A DNA stretch of 64,000 bases from Olsenella sp. An285 (GCF_002159625.1 NZ_NFIZ01000005.1:1-64000); one strand, 5' to 3'. Positions 52,885 through 62,180 are shown, counted from the stretch's first letter. Numbers and translations are program-made. Notes: generated from the sequence alone by a model not told the origin.

Positions 52885-54285
52885 CTACCCGACGAGCGTC
52901 CTCGTGATGCTTGCCGCAGCAGTCTTGCCGGCGCCCATGGCCAGGATGACCGTGGCCGCGCCGGTGACGATGTCGCCGCCGGCCCAGATGCGCGGGTCGG
53001 AGGTGCGGCCGTCCTCGTCGGCGATGATGTAGCCCCACTTGTTGAGCTTGATGTCGCCAATCATCTTGGCAAACGGGTTGGCGTTGGTGCCGATGGCGGA
53101 GATGGCCACGTCGCAGGGAATCTCCTCGACGGCGCCCTCGATGGGCACCGGGCGACGGCGCCCGGAGGCGTCGGGCTCGCCGAGCTCCATCTTCTGGACG
53201 CGCACCGCGCAGACGGCGCCGTCCTCGCCCTTCACGAACTCCAGCGGAGCCACGAGCGGCATGACCTCGACGCCCTCGGCCTTGGCGTGGTGGAGCTCCG
53301 CGCGACGGGCGGGCATCTCGTCCTCGGTGCGGCGGTACGCGATGATCGCGCGCTCGGCGCCCAGGCGCTTGGCGGTGCGCACCGCGTCCATGGCGACGTT
53401 GCCGCCACCAAAGACCACGACGTTCTTGCCGTGCTTGGTGGGGGTGTCGTACTCAGGGAAGCGGTTGGCCTTCATGAGGTTCACGCGCGTGAGGTACTCG
53501 TTGGCAAAGAAGACGTTGGGGAGGTTCTCGCCCGGGACGTTGAGGAACTTGGGCAGGCCCGCGCCCGTGGCGATGTAGATGGCGTCGAAGCCCTCCTCAA
53601 AGAGCTCCTCGGCGTCGGTGATGCGGCCCACGACCGAGTTGTACTCAAACTTGACGCCCATCTCCTCCAGACCGTCGATTTCGCGCTTGACGACGGCCTT
53701 GGGCAGACGGAACTCGGGGATGCCGTAGACGAGCACGCCACCGCCGGTGAAGAAGGCCTCGAAGACGGTCACGTCAAAGCCGTTGCGGGCGAGCTCGCCG
53801 GCGCAGGTGATGCCGGACGGGCCGGAGCCCACGACGGCGACCTTCTTGCCGTTCTTGGGGGCCATCTTGGGCTTGGAGGCAAGCTCGGGCTGGTCGCCGA
53901 GGAAGCGCTCCAGCTGGCCGATGGCCACCGGGTCGCCCTTCTTGCCGCGGATGCACTTGCCCTCGCACTGGTTCTCCTGCGGGCACACGCGACCGCAGAT
54001 TGCGGGGAGCATCGAGTCCTCGCGGATGATGTCCAGCGCCTCGCCGAACTTCTCCTCGCGGATCTTCTCGATGAACTTGGGGATGTTGATGTTGACGGGG
54101 CAGCCGTCAACGCAGAACGGCTTCTTGCAGTCCATGCAGCGCTCGGCCTCGGCCAGCGCCATCTCCTTGGTGAAGCCCTTGTCGACGGGGCGGAAGTCGC
54201 ACGCGCGCTCGGCTGCCGGCTCCTCGTTGTCCGGCGTGCGCGGGGACTTCATGTCCGGAACAAAGCGACCGTTTACCTGTGGCAT
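52885..54285 (-). CDS. NfnB-type NADPH-dependent oxidoreductase (glutamate synthase small-chain family)
   Basis: A 466-residue flavoprotein. Two [4Fe-4S] clusters are indicated by CMDCKKPFCVDGCPVNINIP and CGRVCPQENQCEGKC. FAD- and NADPH-binding Rossmann motifs are VAVVGSGPSGITCAGELA and VVVFGGGNVAMDAVRTAKRLG. It is similar to GltD but its partner is the downstream-reading FAD/NAD-binding gene, the arrangement of NfnAB, which bifurcates electrons between ferredoxin, NADH and NADPH in anaerobes. The ATG overlaps the nfnA 3' end by 13 bases. Confidence 0.9.
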   Translation of the reverse strand: MPQVNGRFVPDMKSPRTPDNEEPAAERACDFRPVDKGFTKEMALAEAERCMDCKKPFCVDGCPVNINIPKFIEKIREEKFGEALDIIREDSMLPAICGRVCPQENQCEGKCIRGKKGDPVAIGQLERFLGDQPELASKPKMAPKNGKKVAVVGSGPSGITCAGELARNGFDVTVFEAFFTGGGVLVYGIPEFRLPKAVVKREIDGLEEMGVKFEYNSVVGRITDAEELFEEGFDAIYIATGAGLPKFLNVPGENLPNVFFANEYLTRVNLMKANRFPEYDTPTKHGKNVVVFGGGNVAMDAVRTAKRLGAERAIIAYRRTEDEMPARRAELHHAKAEGVEVMPLVAPLEFVKGEDGAVCAVRVQKMELGEPDASGRRRPVPIEGAVEEIPCDVAISAIGTNANPFAKMIGDIKLNKWGYIIADEDGRTSDPRIWAGGDIVTGAATVILAMGAGKTAAASITRTLVG

Positions 54286-55115
54286 GCGCAGTTCGCCTCC
54301 TCATAGGCCTTGAGGGACTGGCCCTCCTCGGTGAGATACGCGGCCTGACGCGCGCGAAGGTCGTTCCAGTCGACCTTGGTGGCGTCGAAGTCGGGGCCGT
54401 CGACGCAGGCGAACTTCGTCTGGCCGTCGACCTCCACGCGGCAGCACCCGCACATGCCGGTGCCGTCGACCATGATGGGGTTGAGCGATGCGGTGATCGG
54501 CGTGTTGTACTTCTCGGCCGTGAGGGCGGAGAACTTCATCATCGGAACGGGGCCGACACAGAAGACCTGGCTGACCGCCTTCTCCTGGAGCAGGCGCTCG
54601 AGCGGTGCGGTGACCACGCCCTTCTCGCCGTAGGAGCCGTCGTCGGTGGTGATGTGGATGTGGTCGTCCGGGAGGATCTCGCGGAACTGGTCCTCGAGGA
54701 GCAGCAGGTCCTTGGTGCGCGCGCCCATGATGGCGTGGACCTCGTGGCCGGTCTCCACCAGGTGGCGGGCAACCGGGAAGGCGATGGCCAGGCCGACGCC
54801 GCCGCCGATGACCGCGCAGGGGCCGTCCGCCATCTCGGTGGGGACGCCCAGCGGGCCGGTGACGTCCTTGATGGAGTCACCCTCGTTGTAGGTGGACAGC
54901 ATCTCCGTGGTCTTGCCGATCACCATGAAGATGAACTCGACCCAGCCCTCCTCGGCGTTCCAGCCCGCGAGCGTGAACGGGACGCGCTCGCCCGTCTCGT
55001 TGGCGCGCACCATCAGGAACTGGCCGGCGTGAGCGTGCTTGGCCATCCGGGGCGCCTCGATGCGGAACTTGAACACCTTCTCCGAGAACTGCGTCTTTTC
55101 GAGGATCTTGTACAT
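54273..55115 (-). CDS. NfnA-type sulfide/dihydroorotate dehydrogenase-like FAD/NAD-binding subunit
   Basis: A 280-residue ferredoxin-NADP reductase-fold protein. FAD-binding is suggested by RVPFTLAGWN, NAD-binding by AVIGGGVGLAIAFPVARHL and FCVGPVPMMKFSALT. A [2Fe-2S]-type cysteine set is in GTGMCGCCRVEVDGQTKFACVDGPDFD, as in PyrK and NfnA. ATG 55115 (MYKILEK) follows AGGAG. It is the first gene of the nfnAB pair. Because pyrK-like proteins are similar, assignment rests on the neighbour. Confidence 0.9.
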   Translation of the reverse strand: MYKILEKTQFSEKVFKFRIEAPRMAKHAHAGQFLMVRANETGERVPFTLAGWNAEEGWVEFIFMVIGKTTEMLSTYNEGDSIKDVTGPLGVPTEMADGPCAVIGGGVGLAIAFPVARHLVETGHEVHAIMGARTKDLLLLEDQFREILPDDHIHITTDDGSYGEKGVVTAPLERLLQEKAVSQVFCVGPVPMMKFSALTAEKYNTPITASLNPIMVDGTGMCGCCRVEVDGQTKFACVDGPDFDATKVDWNDLRARQAAYLTEEGQSLKAYEEANCACHR

Positions 55116-55275
55116 TAACAGCACTCCTCTCCTGCATTCCCTCTCAAGGTTTGGTGGCCCCGAACAGGGCCTTTCCAACACCCCTCATTGTACCCGAGTG
55201 CCGGTGCATTCCAACGTGGGCAGACGAGAAGAGCGGCGGGCGGTTGTGGCGGGCGCGACAGGGGGCGGACCGCAC

Positions 55276-55848
55276 CTAGAGGGTCTGCTCCACGAGGTCC
55301 GCCGCGCGCTCGACGGTGAGCTCGAAGTCCTCGAGGAAGTTCCCCTTGAGCTCGCGGAGCACGTAGTCGGCGACCTGCATGCGTCCGGGAGGCCGTCCGA
55401 TGCCAAACTGCACGCGCGCGAAGTCGCGGCTGCCGAGCTTGTCGGCGATGGAGCGCAGGCCGTTGTGCGCGTTGAGGCCACCGCCCAGCTTGAGCTTGAC
55501 CTCGCCTGCGGGCAGGTCCACCTCGTCGTGGACCACGAGGATCTCCTCGGGACGCACGTGGTGGGCGCGCGCCAGCTTGGAGAGCGGCCCGCCCGAGGTG
55601 TTCATGTAGCTCATGGGCTTGGCGAGAAGGACCTCGCGCTTCTCGCCGTCCTTGTCCGTAACCGTTATCGCGGCGACCTGGGCGCCGGCCTCGGACTTCC
55701 AGTAGCGCACGCCTTGGCGCGCCGCCACGGCGTCGATGGTGGCAAAGCCGGCGTTGTGCCGGGTGCGCGCGTACTCGGCGTCGGGGTTGCCGAGGCCGCA
55801 GACGATCTTGATGACGGCGGGCTTGGCCGCGGGCTTCTGGGCGGGCAT
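55276..55848 (-). CDS. pth: Peptidyl-tRNA hydrolase
   Basis: A 190-residue Pth that releases peptides from drop-off tRNAs. IKIVCGLGNPDAEYARTRHNAGF holds the catalytic His (HNAGF), KPMSYMNTSGGPLSKL and LVVHDEVDLPAGEVKLKLGGGLNAHNGLRSI carry the other active-site residues (Asn, Asp, Asn). ATG 55848 follows AAAGGAGG; a longer reading from 56064 has no family support. The stop is TAG. Confidence 0.96.
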   Translation of the reverse strand: MPAQKPAAKPAVIKIVCGLGNPDAEYARTRHNAGFATIDAVAARQGVRYWKSEAGAQVAAITVTDKDGEKREVLLAKPMSYMNTSGGPLSKLARAHHVRPEEILVVHDEVDLPAGEVKLKLGGGLNAHNGLRSIADKLGSRDFARVQFGIGRPPGRMQVADYVLRELKGNFLEDFELTVERAADLVEQTL

Positions 55849-56242
55849 GGGCCTCCTTTGACGTTGGCGTGCGCACCATTGTAGGGCTTGCGGGGCTGCG
55901 GACGGTCGGAGCGGTCGGGAGGATGCGTCGCGCATTTTGGGGACAGGGCACGATTTTGCCGGAGGGCGTTGTGAAAACGCGAGCCAGGGCAGCGCTGCGG
56001 TGAGCGTGGGTGTGGCGAGAAGGGCTGCGGTGCCCTTCGCGCCTGCCCCAGCCGGGATTTCCACAACGCTCGGGGCTTCGTAGGCGACGGCGCGGCCGCC
56101 CAGGCTGCCCTGGCTCGATTATCCGCAACGGGGCGGGCCGATTATCTGCCCTCGGTCGAAATAGCGTGACGCGGCGCCTTCCGCCCCGCCGCACAAGAAA
56201 ACGGGGCCGCCCGAAGGCGACCCCGCTGCAACATCGAACGTT

Positions 56243-56275
56243 TCTGTAAATTGGGGACTGTCCCCAATTTACAGA
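56243..56275. repeat. GGGGACTGTCCCC palindrome at the prs end
   Basis: TCTGTAAATTGGGGAC, a central T and GTCCCCAATTTACAGA form a perfect 16-bp inverted repeat directly abutting the prs stop codon. It has the same core as 16548-16568. It likely ends the glmU-prs transcript. Confidence 0.85.
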
Positions 56276-57274
56276 CTAGATCTCGGCGCCGGTGCCACCG
56301 AAGATCTCGGAGACCGAGCGGCGCATGTAGACGCTGTTGATGGCCTCGGCGAGCTCGTTGGCAACGGAGACGGTCTTGATCTTGGAGCCCGGCTTGTTGG
56401 CGGCCTCGCATGGGATGATGTCGGTGACCACGCACTCCACGAGCGGGGCGTCCTGGAGACGCTGGATGGCCTCGCCGGAGAAGATGCCGTGCGTGGCGGA
56501 GACGTAGATGTCGCCCGCGCCCATCTCCTTGAGCTTGCGGACGGAGTTGCAGAGGGTGCCCGCGGTGTCGATCATGTCGTCGTTGACGATGCAGGTCTTG
56601 CCCTCGATGTTGCCGATGATGCCCATGACCTCGGACGCGTTGTGCTTGGGACGGCTCTTGTGGGCGATGGCCACCTCGCAGCCCAGGTAGTCGGAGAGTC
56701 GCTTGGCCACCTTCGCGCGGCCCATGTCGGGGGAGACCACGACGGTGTTGTCCCAGTCGAAGTCCTTGCCCTTGAAGTAGTCGCCGATGAGGTAGAGGGC
56801 GGTGAGGTGCGTCACGGGGACGTCAAAGAAGCCCTGGATCTGGCCCTGGTGGAGGTCGACGGTGATGACCTGGTCAACGCCCGCGGCCTCGAGGAGGTTG
56901 GCCACGAGACGGGCGGTGATGGGCTCGCGCGCCGCAGCCTTGCGGTCCTGGCGGGCGTAGCAGTAGTGGGGGAGGACGGCGGTGAACTTGGAGACCGAGG
57001 CGCGCTTGGCGGCGTCTGCAACCACGAGCGTCTCCATGAGGAGGTCGTTCACGCTCGCGCCGGAGAGGGACTGGATGAAGAAGACGTCGTCGCCGCGGAC
57101 GGACTCGTCAAAGCGGGCGTAGATCTCGCCGTTGGCGAACTTCTCGATCTTGAGGCCCTGGAGCTCGAGGTGCAGGATGTCGGCGATCTTCTGGGAAAGC
57201 ACGGGGTTGCCGGTGCCGGTGTAGAGCTTGATCTCCTTCTTCAGCGGCATGGGCTCGCTCAGGTTCTCGTACAT
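56276..57274 (-). CDS. prs: Ribose-phosphate pyrophosphokinase
   Basis: A 332-residue PRPP synthetase. KLYTGTGNPVLSQKIADILHLEL at the start, the ATP-binding FANGEIYARFDESVRGDDVFFIQS, the PRPP-binding YARQDRKAAAREPIT, the metal-binding TVDLHQGQIQGFF and the PP-loop CIVNDDMIDTAGTLCNSVRKL are all typical. It begins directly after the glmU TAG, so the two genes form one operon as in many Gram-positives. PRPP feeds nucleotide, His, Trp and NAD synthesis. Confidence 0.98.
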   Translation of the reverse strand: MYENLSEPMPLKKEIKLYTGTGNPVLSQKIADILHLELQGLKIEKFANGEIYARFDESVRGDDVFFIQSLSGASVNDLLMETLVVADAAKRASVSKFTAVLPHYCYARQDRKAAAREPITARLVANLLEAAGVDQVITVDLHQGQIQGFFDVPVTHLTALYLIGDYFKGKDFDWDNTVVVSPDMGRAKVAKRLSDYLGCEVAIAHKSRPKHNASEVMGIIGNIEGKTCIVNDDMIDTAGTLCNSVRKLKEMGAGDIYVSATHGIFSGEAIQRLQDAPLVECVVTDIIPCEAANKPGSKIKTVSVANELAEAINSVYMRRSVSEIFGGTGAEI

Positions 57275-58669
57275 CTAAGCCTCACCTTTCTTGAGTCTCT
57301 CGAGGCGCCGGGCGGCATACCCCTCAACAATGCGCTGGTCAGCGCGCTCAAGGTAGAGCGCGTCGGCGGGGACGTCCTTGGTGACGCAGGAGCTTGCGCC
57401 AACGAGGGCCCCGTCTCCGATGTTCACGGGCGCGACCATCATGGTGTCGGACCCGATGAAGACGTTGTCTCCGATGGTGGTGCGGTTCTTGTGCACGCCG
57501 TCGTAGTTGCACGTGATGGAGCCGCCGCCAATGTTGACGCCCGCTCCCATGGTGCAGTCGCCGATGTAGGAGAGGTGGGGCACCTTGGAGCCGCGGCCGA
57601 TGGTGGAGTTCTTGATCTCGACGTGGGTCCCCACGTGCGCGCCCTCGAGCACGTGCGCGCCGCCGCGGAGGTAGGCGCGCGGGCCGCAGGTGACGTCGCG
57701 CTCAATGGTGACGTCCGCGCCCACGGTCTCCTCGAGGCTGACGTTGTCCGCAACGGTGCAGTTGGTGAGGCGCGTGTTGGGTCCGAGCACGCACTCCTCG
57801 CCCACGCTCGTCTCGCCCCACAGCATGGTCATGGGGAGAAGAACGGTGTCACGTCCCACGGTGACGTCGGGACCCACCCAGGTGGTGGCGGGGTCCATCA
57901 TGGTGACGCCCTCGGACATGAGGCGGGCGTTGATGCGGTCGCGCGCGATGGCGGTGAGCTCGGCGAGCTGGATGCGGTCGTTGGTGCCCAGGCCCTCGCG
58001 ATAGTCCTCGCAGTGGACGATGGTGGTGGCGTGACCGTGGCCGCGCAGGATCTCCACCATGTCCGGCAGATAGTACTCGTGCTGGGCGTTGTCGTTGCCA
58101 ATCTCGCCGATGTGCTCGGCGAGAAGGGCGCCGTCGAAGGCGTAGCAACCGGCGTTGCACTCGAGGAGCTCGGCGCTCTGCTCGTCCGTGCAGTCCTTCT
58201 GCTCGATGATGCGCGCGACGGTGCCGTCGCCAGCGAGCTCGACGCGCCCGTAGCCAAACGGGTCGGGCGGGGTCATCGTGAGAATGGCGGCCGCGTGGCT
58301 TCCGTCGGAGACGGCGTCGGCAAAGGAGCGGACGGTCTCCGGGGAGATGAGCGGAAGGTCGCCGTTGAGGATGACGACGGGCCCGGAGCTGACGCCGGCG
58401 GCCTCGATGGCAACGCGCGCGGCGTGGCCGGTTCCCAGGCGCTCGGTCTGCTCGACGCACTCGACGTCCTTCTCGGCGGAAAGATGTGCCCGCACCTCGT
58501 CTGCGCCATGGCCCACGACAACGATAATCCGCTCGGCCCCTGCCATGCGCGCGGCGCGCGTGACCCAGGAGACGAGCGGACGATCGAGGAGCTTGTGCAG
58601 AACTTTGGGATGGCGGGACTTCATGCGCGTTCCCTCGCCGGCGGCGAGGATGATCGCGGTCATGGGCAT
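57275..58669 (-). CDS. glmU: Bifunctional GlmU
   Basis: A 464-residue enzyme completing UDP-GlcNAc synthesis. The N-terminal uridylyltransferase has LAAGEGTRMKSRHPKVLHKL and GDLPLISPETV; the C-terminal acetyltransferase is a left-handed beta-helix of hexapeptide repeats (from about residue 255) with VGADVTIERDVTCGPRAYLRG and IGGGSITCNYDGVHK. Together with glmS and glmM upstream in the window, all steps from fructose-6-P to UDP-GlcNAc are encoded here. It precedes prs in the same operon. Confidence 0.98.
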   Translation of the reverse strand: MPMTAIILAAGEGTRMKSRHPKVLHKLLDRPLVSWVTRAARMAGAERIIVVVGHGADEVRAHLSAEKDVECVEQTERLGTGHAARVAIEAAGVSSGPVVILNGDLPLISPETVRSFADAVSDGSHAAAILTMTPPDPFGYGRVELAGDGTVARIIEQKDCTDEQSAELLECNAGCYAFDGALLAEHIGEIGNDNAQHEYYLPDMVEILRGHGHATTIVHCEDYREGLGTNDRIQLAELTAIARDRINARLMSEGVTMMDPATTWVGPDVTVGRDTVLLPMTMLWGETSVGEECVLGPNTRLTNCTVADNVSLEETVGADVTIERDVTCGPRAYLRGGAHVLEGAHVGTHVEIKNSTIGRGSKVPHLSYIGDCTMGAGVNIGGGSITCNYDGVHKNRTTIGDNVFIGSDTMMVAPVNIGDGALVGASSCVTKDVPADALYLERADQRIVEGYAARRLERLKKGEA

Positions 58670-58728
58670 TTATGGGCCTCCAAGTGACGTGTGTCCCTTT
58701 ACGAAACCATGATAGCGCGAGGTGGCGA

Positions 58729-58803
58729 TGGCAGGGGTAGTAGGATTCGAACCCACATTGATGGCACCAAAAACCACTGTCCTAACCATTGGACGATACC
58801 CCT
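58729..58803 (-). tRNA. tRNA-Gln (anticodon UUG)
   Basis: On the minus strand AGGGGTA pairs with TACCCCT in the acceptor stem; D-arm GTCC/GGAC, anticodon arm GTGGT/GCCAT with loop TTTTGGT (anticodon TTG), T-arm GTGGG-TTCGAAT-CCTAC. The discriminator base G is followed by an encoded CCA. Length 75. Confidence 0.96.
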
Positions 58804-58862
58804 GTGCCGCCGAGAGAGATTGTATCATGCCGAGTTCGCCGACGGGATTCCCGACAGAGGGG

Positions 58863-58970
58863 CGACGGGGTGACAGAGGGGACTTGACAAGGGGACAGGG
58901 CAGTTTGTCGTGAACCCTTTCACGACAAACTGCCCTGTCCCCTTGTCAAGTCCCCTCTGTCACCCCGTCG
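58863..58970. repeat. 52-bp perfect inverted repeat upstream of tRNA-Gln
   Basis: Perfect 52-bp arms (58863-58914, 58919-58970) with a 4-base loop; they contain the family A core TTGACAAGGGGACAGG and the GACAAACTGCC end, flanked by the outer CGACGGGGTGACAGAGGGGA. It is the longest perfect palindrome in the window. It lies between the 3' end of the PGBD gene and the tRNA gene. Confidence 0.92.
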
Positions 58971-58978
58971 GGAAAACG

Positions 58979-59887
58979 TTACTCGATGCCCTCGAAGGCG
59001 GCGCAGATGGCGTCGAGCAGGAGCACCGCGTAGGTCTGGGCGTCTCCCATGGTGAAGGCTCCGGTTCCAACGGGGACCTCGATGCGGGCCGCGGGCGGCG
59101 TGGCCGTGGAGCTCTGGACGGCGGTGCGCAGGCGCAGCGGCAGGGTGTCAAAGTCGTCGAGCATGACGTTGCCCAGGCCGGAGGCCACGTTCTCGGGAAG
59201 GGGCTGCGTGGAGAGCTCCACGAGCGCGCCGGACGTGGCGTCCTCGCGGCTGTCCACGAGCTCGAGCCCGCAGTCGTCCACGGTGGCGTGGGCGAGGTTC
59301 CAGATGCGGCCGGCGATGTTGCGGGAGATGGGGTCGTCCGCCGTGATGGCAATGTGGGCGGTCTCGAGCACGCTCGCGGCGCGCGCGAAGCCCATGCCGC
59401 CCATGGGGTGGGGGCCCGCCGCAGGCTTGCCGGCCCAGACGTGCTTGAGGCGCTCGATCGCGTCGAAGGTGTCGGGGAAGGCCATGCCGTCCGCGAGGAC
59501 GCCGATGCTCTCCTGGAAGAGCTTGACGGCCGCCTCCGTGTGCACGCCGTAGACGCCGTCCGGCTCGCCGCACGAGAAGCCGAGGATGTTGAGGCGCTCC
59601 TGGAGCTGACGGACGTCGTTGCCGTGGAAGTTGGGGAGGCGGAGGTAGAGGGTGCGGTCGCCGAGCTGGTAGCACTCGTCCACGAGCGCCATCCAGGTGG
59701 CGGTGTCGACCTCGTCTCCCAGCTGGAGGCCGTGGTCAAGGCGGAAGCGCGCCACGGCGGTGGCGGTGGACCGCCCGAAGGACTTCTCGGCGCACTCCGC
59801 CTCGTCGATCTCGTAGCCGAGCGAGCGCAGGCGCTCCTGGATGTCCTCGACGGCGCTTCCCGCCGCCCCCTCACGAATTGCTTCCAT
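58979..59887 (-). CDS. Cytoplasmic-looking peptidoglycan-binding-domain protein
   Basis: A 302-residue protein with two PG_binding_1 domains: GSAVEDIQERLRSLGYEIDE to TATWMALVDE (about 10-70) and GNDVRQLQERLNILGFSCGEPDGVYGVHTEAAVKLFQE (about 88-130). The last 170 residues do not match a known domain in my reading. No signal peptide or membrane segment is seen, unusual for peptidoglycan-binding modules. In mycobacteria CwlM, which also has PGBD modules, acts in the cytoplasm on MurA. A similar regulatory role is inferred only from topology and from its location among glmU and the polyprenyl synthase. Confidence 0.75.
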   Translation of the reverse strand: MEAIREGAAGSAVEDIQERLRSLGYEIDEAECAEKSFGRSTATAVARFRLDHGLQLGDEVDTATWMALVDECYQLGDRTLYLRLPNFHGNDVRQLQERLNILGFSCGEPDGVYGVHTEAAVKLFQESIGVLADGMAFPDTFDAIERLKHVWAGKPAAGPHPMGGMGFARAASVLETAHIAITADDPISRNIAGRIWNLAHATVDDCGLELVDSREDATSGALVELSTQPLPENVASGLGNVMLDDFDTLPLRLRTAVQSSTATPPAARIEVPVGTGAFTMGDAQTYAVLLLDAICAAFEGIE

Positions 59888-59917
59888 CGTCTCTCCTATG
59901 ACAGTGGGCGGGGCCGG

Positions 59918-60961
59918 CTAGCCCGCGCGCTCCACGAAAAAGTCTGACATAGAGATTAGCAGGTCGCGAGACTCAACGGTGATGTGACCCTCCTCGGCGA
60001 GCCTCGCCGCGCGCGTCTTGGCCGCGCTCGCCTCGGTGCGGGCCAGCTCACGGCACCTCTCGATGCCGCCGCCCAGCTCGATGAGCTCGACGGCGCGCGC
60101 GAGCTCGTCCGGGTCCGTCGTCTTCTGGTTAAGAATGGCCACGAGCTCGCGGTTCTTCTCGGCATCGAGGTGCTCGAGGGCCCAGACCACGGCGAGCGTG
60201 CGCTTGCCCTCGGTGACGTCCGAGCGGAAGTCCTTGCCCTGCGCGGCGGCGTCTCCCACCAGGTTGAGCAGGTCGTCCTGCAGCTGGAAGGCAATGCCCG
60301 CGGAGATGCCCAGGTCAAGCAGCCCTCGCACCGCCTCGTCCGAGCCGCCGCCCACGAGGGCGCCCAGGCAGAGCGGGCTCGCGACGGTGTACCACGAGGT
60401 CTTGCTCGTGACCATGTAGAGATAGTCGTCCGGGCTCACGTCCCAGCGTCCGTCGTGGACCCAGCCGAGGTCGAGCGCCTGCCCCTCGAGGGTGTGACGC
60501 TCCATGCGCACGAGCTCGGCGAGCGCGCGGACCTTGCGCTCGGGGTCGAGCGATTCGTCTGCGAGCACCACCTCGAAGACGCGGGTGAGCGCGAGGTCTC
60601 CCGCGTTGATTGCGAGACCGGTCCCCGCGGTGCGGTAGAGGCACGGCTCGCCGCGGCGAAGCTCGCTCTCGTCCGCGATGTCGTCGTGGATGAGGGCGGC
60701 GCTCTGGAAGAGCTCCACCGCCACCGCCACGGAGAGGGCGTCCTCGGCTCGCCCGCCCACGGCCTCGGCGCCGAGGAGGGCGAGCACGGGGCGCACGCGC
60801 TTGCCGCCGCTCGCGGTGAAGCCCTCGAGCGGCGAGTAAAGGTAGCGCCCTAGGTCAGATGCCACGGCCGAGTCCGTGAGCGGGGCGCCCGCGCTGTCCG
60901 CGAGCGCGCGCTCAACAAGGGGAAGCCGCCGGGCGAGGTAGTCGACGAAGGGCGCTGCCAT
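59918..60961 (-). CDS. Polyprenyl diphosphate synthase
   Basis: A 347-residue trans-isoprenyl synthase. Arg/Lys motif SGGKRVRPVLALLGAEA, first Asp-rich motif HDDIADES (DDxxD), second Asp-rich motif QLQDDLLNLVGD (DDxxN), and KTSWYTVASPL. It makes a C20-C40 lipid diphosphate, the precursor of quinone or lipid carriers; chain length cannot be set here. Upstream on the minus strand is galE, downstream the PGBD protein. The stop is TAG. Confidence 0.93.
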   Translation of the reverse strand: MAAPFVDYLARRLPLVERALADSAGAPLTDSAVASDLGRYLYSPLEGFTASGGKRVRPVLALLGAEAVGGRAEDALSVAVAVELFQSAALIHDDIADESELRRGEPCLYRTAGTGLAINAGDLALTRVFEVVLADESLDPERKVRALAELVRMERHTLEGQALDLGWVHDGRWDVSPDDYLYMVTSKTSWYTVASPLCLGALVGGGSDEAVRGLLDLGISAGIAFQLQDDLLNLVGDAAAQGKDFRSDVTEGKRTLAVVWALEHLDAEKNRELVAILNQKTTDPDELARAVELIELGGGIERCRELARTEASAAKTRAARLAEEGHITVESRDLLISMSDFFVERAG

Positions 60962-60976
60962 GTTCTTCTCGTTTCC

Positions 60977-62032
60977 TTATCCCTCGTAGCCGTTGGGGTT
61001 GTTGGACTGCCAGTTCCAGGAGTCGCGGCACATGTCCTCGATGTCGAACTTGGCCTCCCAGCCCATGAGCTCGCGCGCCTTGGTGCAGTCCGCGTAGTTG
61101 GCCGTGACGTCGCCCGGGCGGCGCGGGTCAACCACGTAGGGGATGTCGTGGCCGCAGGCCTTGGAGAAGGCCTCGATGATCTGGAGGACCGAGGTGCCGG
61201 TGCCGGTGCCCAGGTTGAAGATCTCGACGCCCGTGCGGCCGTTCATCCAGGCGAGCGCGGCGGCGTGGCCGGACGCGAGGTCGCAGACGTGGATGTAGTC
61301 GCGCACGCCGGTGCCGTCGGGCGTGTCGTAGTCGTTGCCAAAGACGTGCACGGCGTCGCGCTTGCCGATGGCGGTCTGCGCGACGTAGGGCACGAGGTTG
61401 TTGGGGATGCCCTTGGGGTCCTCGCCCATGAGGCCCGAGGGGTGCGCGCCGATGGGGTTGAAGTAGCGCAGCAGCACGACGTTCCACTCCGGGTCGGCCG
61501 TGTGGAGGTCCGTGAGAATCTGCTCGATCATCCACTTGGTCCAGCCATAGGGGTTGGTCGCGGGCTTCTTGGGGCTCTCCTCGGTGAGGGGCAGGCTGTC
61601 CGGGTCTCCGTAGACGGTGGCGGAGCTGGAGAAGATGATGGACTTGCAGCCGTGCTCGCGCATGACGTCGACGAGCGTGAGCGTGTTGCCGATGTTGTTG
61701 GAGTAGTACTCGATCGGCTTGGAGACGGACTCGCCCACGGCCTTGTAGCCGGCAAAGTGGATAACGCGACTCGGGCGGTGCTCGTCGAAGATCTTGGTGA
61801 GCGCGGCGCGGTCGTTGACGTCGGCCTCGTAGAAGGTGAGATTGGCGGCGGCGGGCTCACCCACGATGGTCTTGATGCGGTCGCAGACCTTGGCAGACGC
61901 GTTGGAGAGGTCGTCGACGACGACGACCTGGTAGCCGCCTTGGAGGAGTTCGACAACCGTGTGGCTGCCGATGAAGCCGGCACCGCCGGTCACGAGTACG
62001 CAGGTGTCCTGGGGCGCGATCTTCTCGCTCAT
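60977..62032 (-). CDS. galE: UDP-glucose 4-epimerase
   Basis: A 351-residue SDR epimerase: NAD-binding LVTGGAGFIGSHTVVELL, the Tyr/Lys pair in ATNPYGWTKWMIEQIL, SSATVYGDP, and substrate-binding NLVPYVAQTAIGKR. It makes UDP-galactose for envelope polysaccharides and galactose metabolism. The start ATG is followed by SEKIAPQ. A GTTCTTCTCG word lies just downstream (60962-60971), in the 15-base gap before the polyprenyl synthase. Confidence 0.97.
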   Translation of the reverse strand: MSEKIAPQDTCVLVTGGAGFIGSHTVVELLQGGYQVVVVDDLSNASAKVCDRIKTIVGEPAAANLTFYEADVNDRAALTKIFDEHRPSRVIHFAGYKAVGESVSKPIEYYSNNIGNTLTLVDVMREHGCKSIIFSSSATVYGDPDSLPLTEESPKKPATNPYGWTKWMIEQILTDLHTADPEWNVVLLRYFNPIGAHPSGLMGEDPKGIPNNLVPYVAQTAIGKRDAVHVFGNDYDTPDGTGVRDYIHVCDLASGHAAALAWMNGRTGVEIFNLGTGTGTSVLQIIEAFSKACGHDIPYVVDPRRPGDVTANYADCTKARELMGWEAKFDIEDMCRDSWNWQSNNPNGYEG

Positions 62033-62180
62033 GGAAGTCCTTTCGTTTGGTGGTTCTTCCTGACAGTCTCCCCCTAGCGCATAAGTATACGTCGTGGAGT
62101 ACAGTCAAAAGGGCGTTGGGCGCGTTAAAAGGGTCGCGCCCTTTGACGCATCTCTTTTGACCACATCGAGGGGAGGCGCG

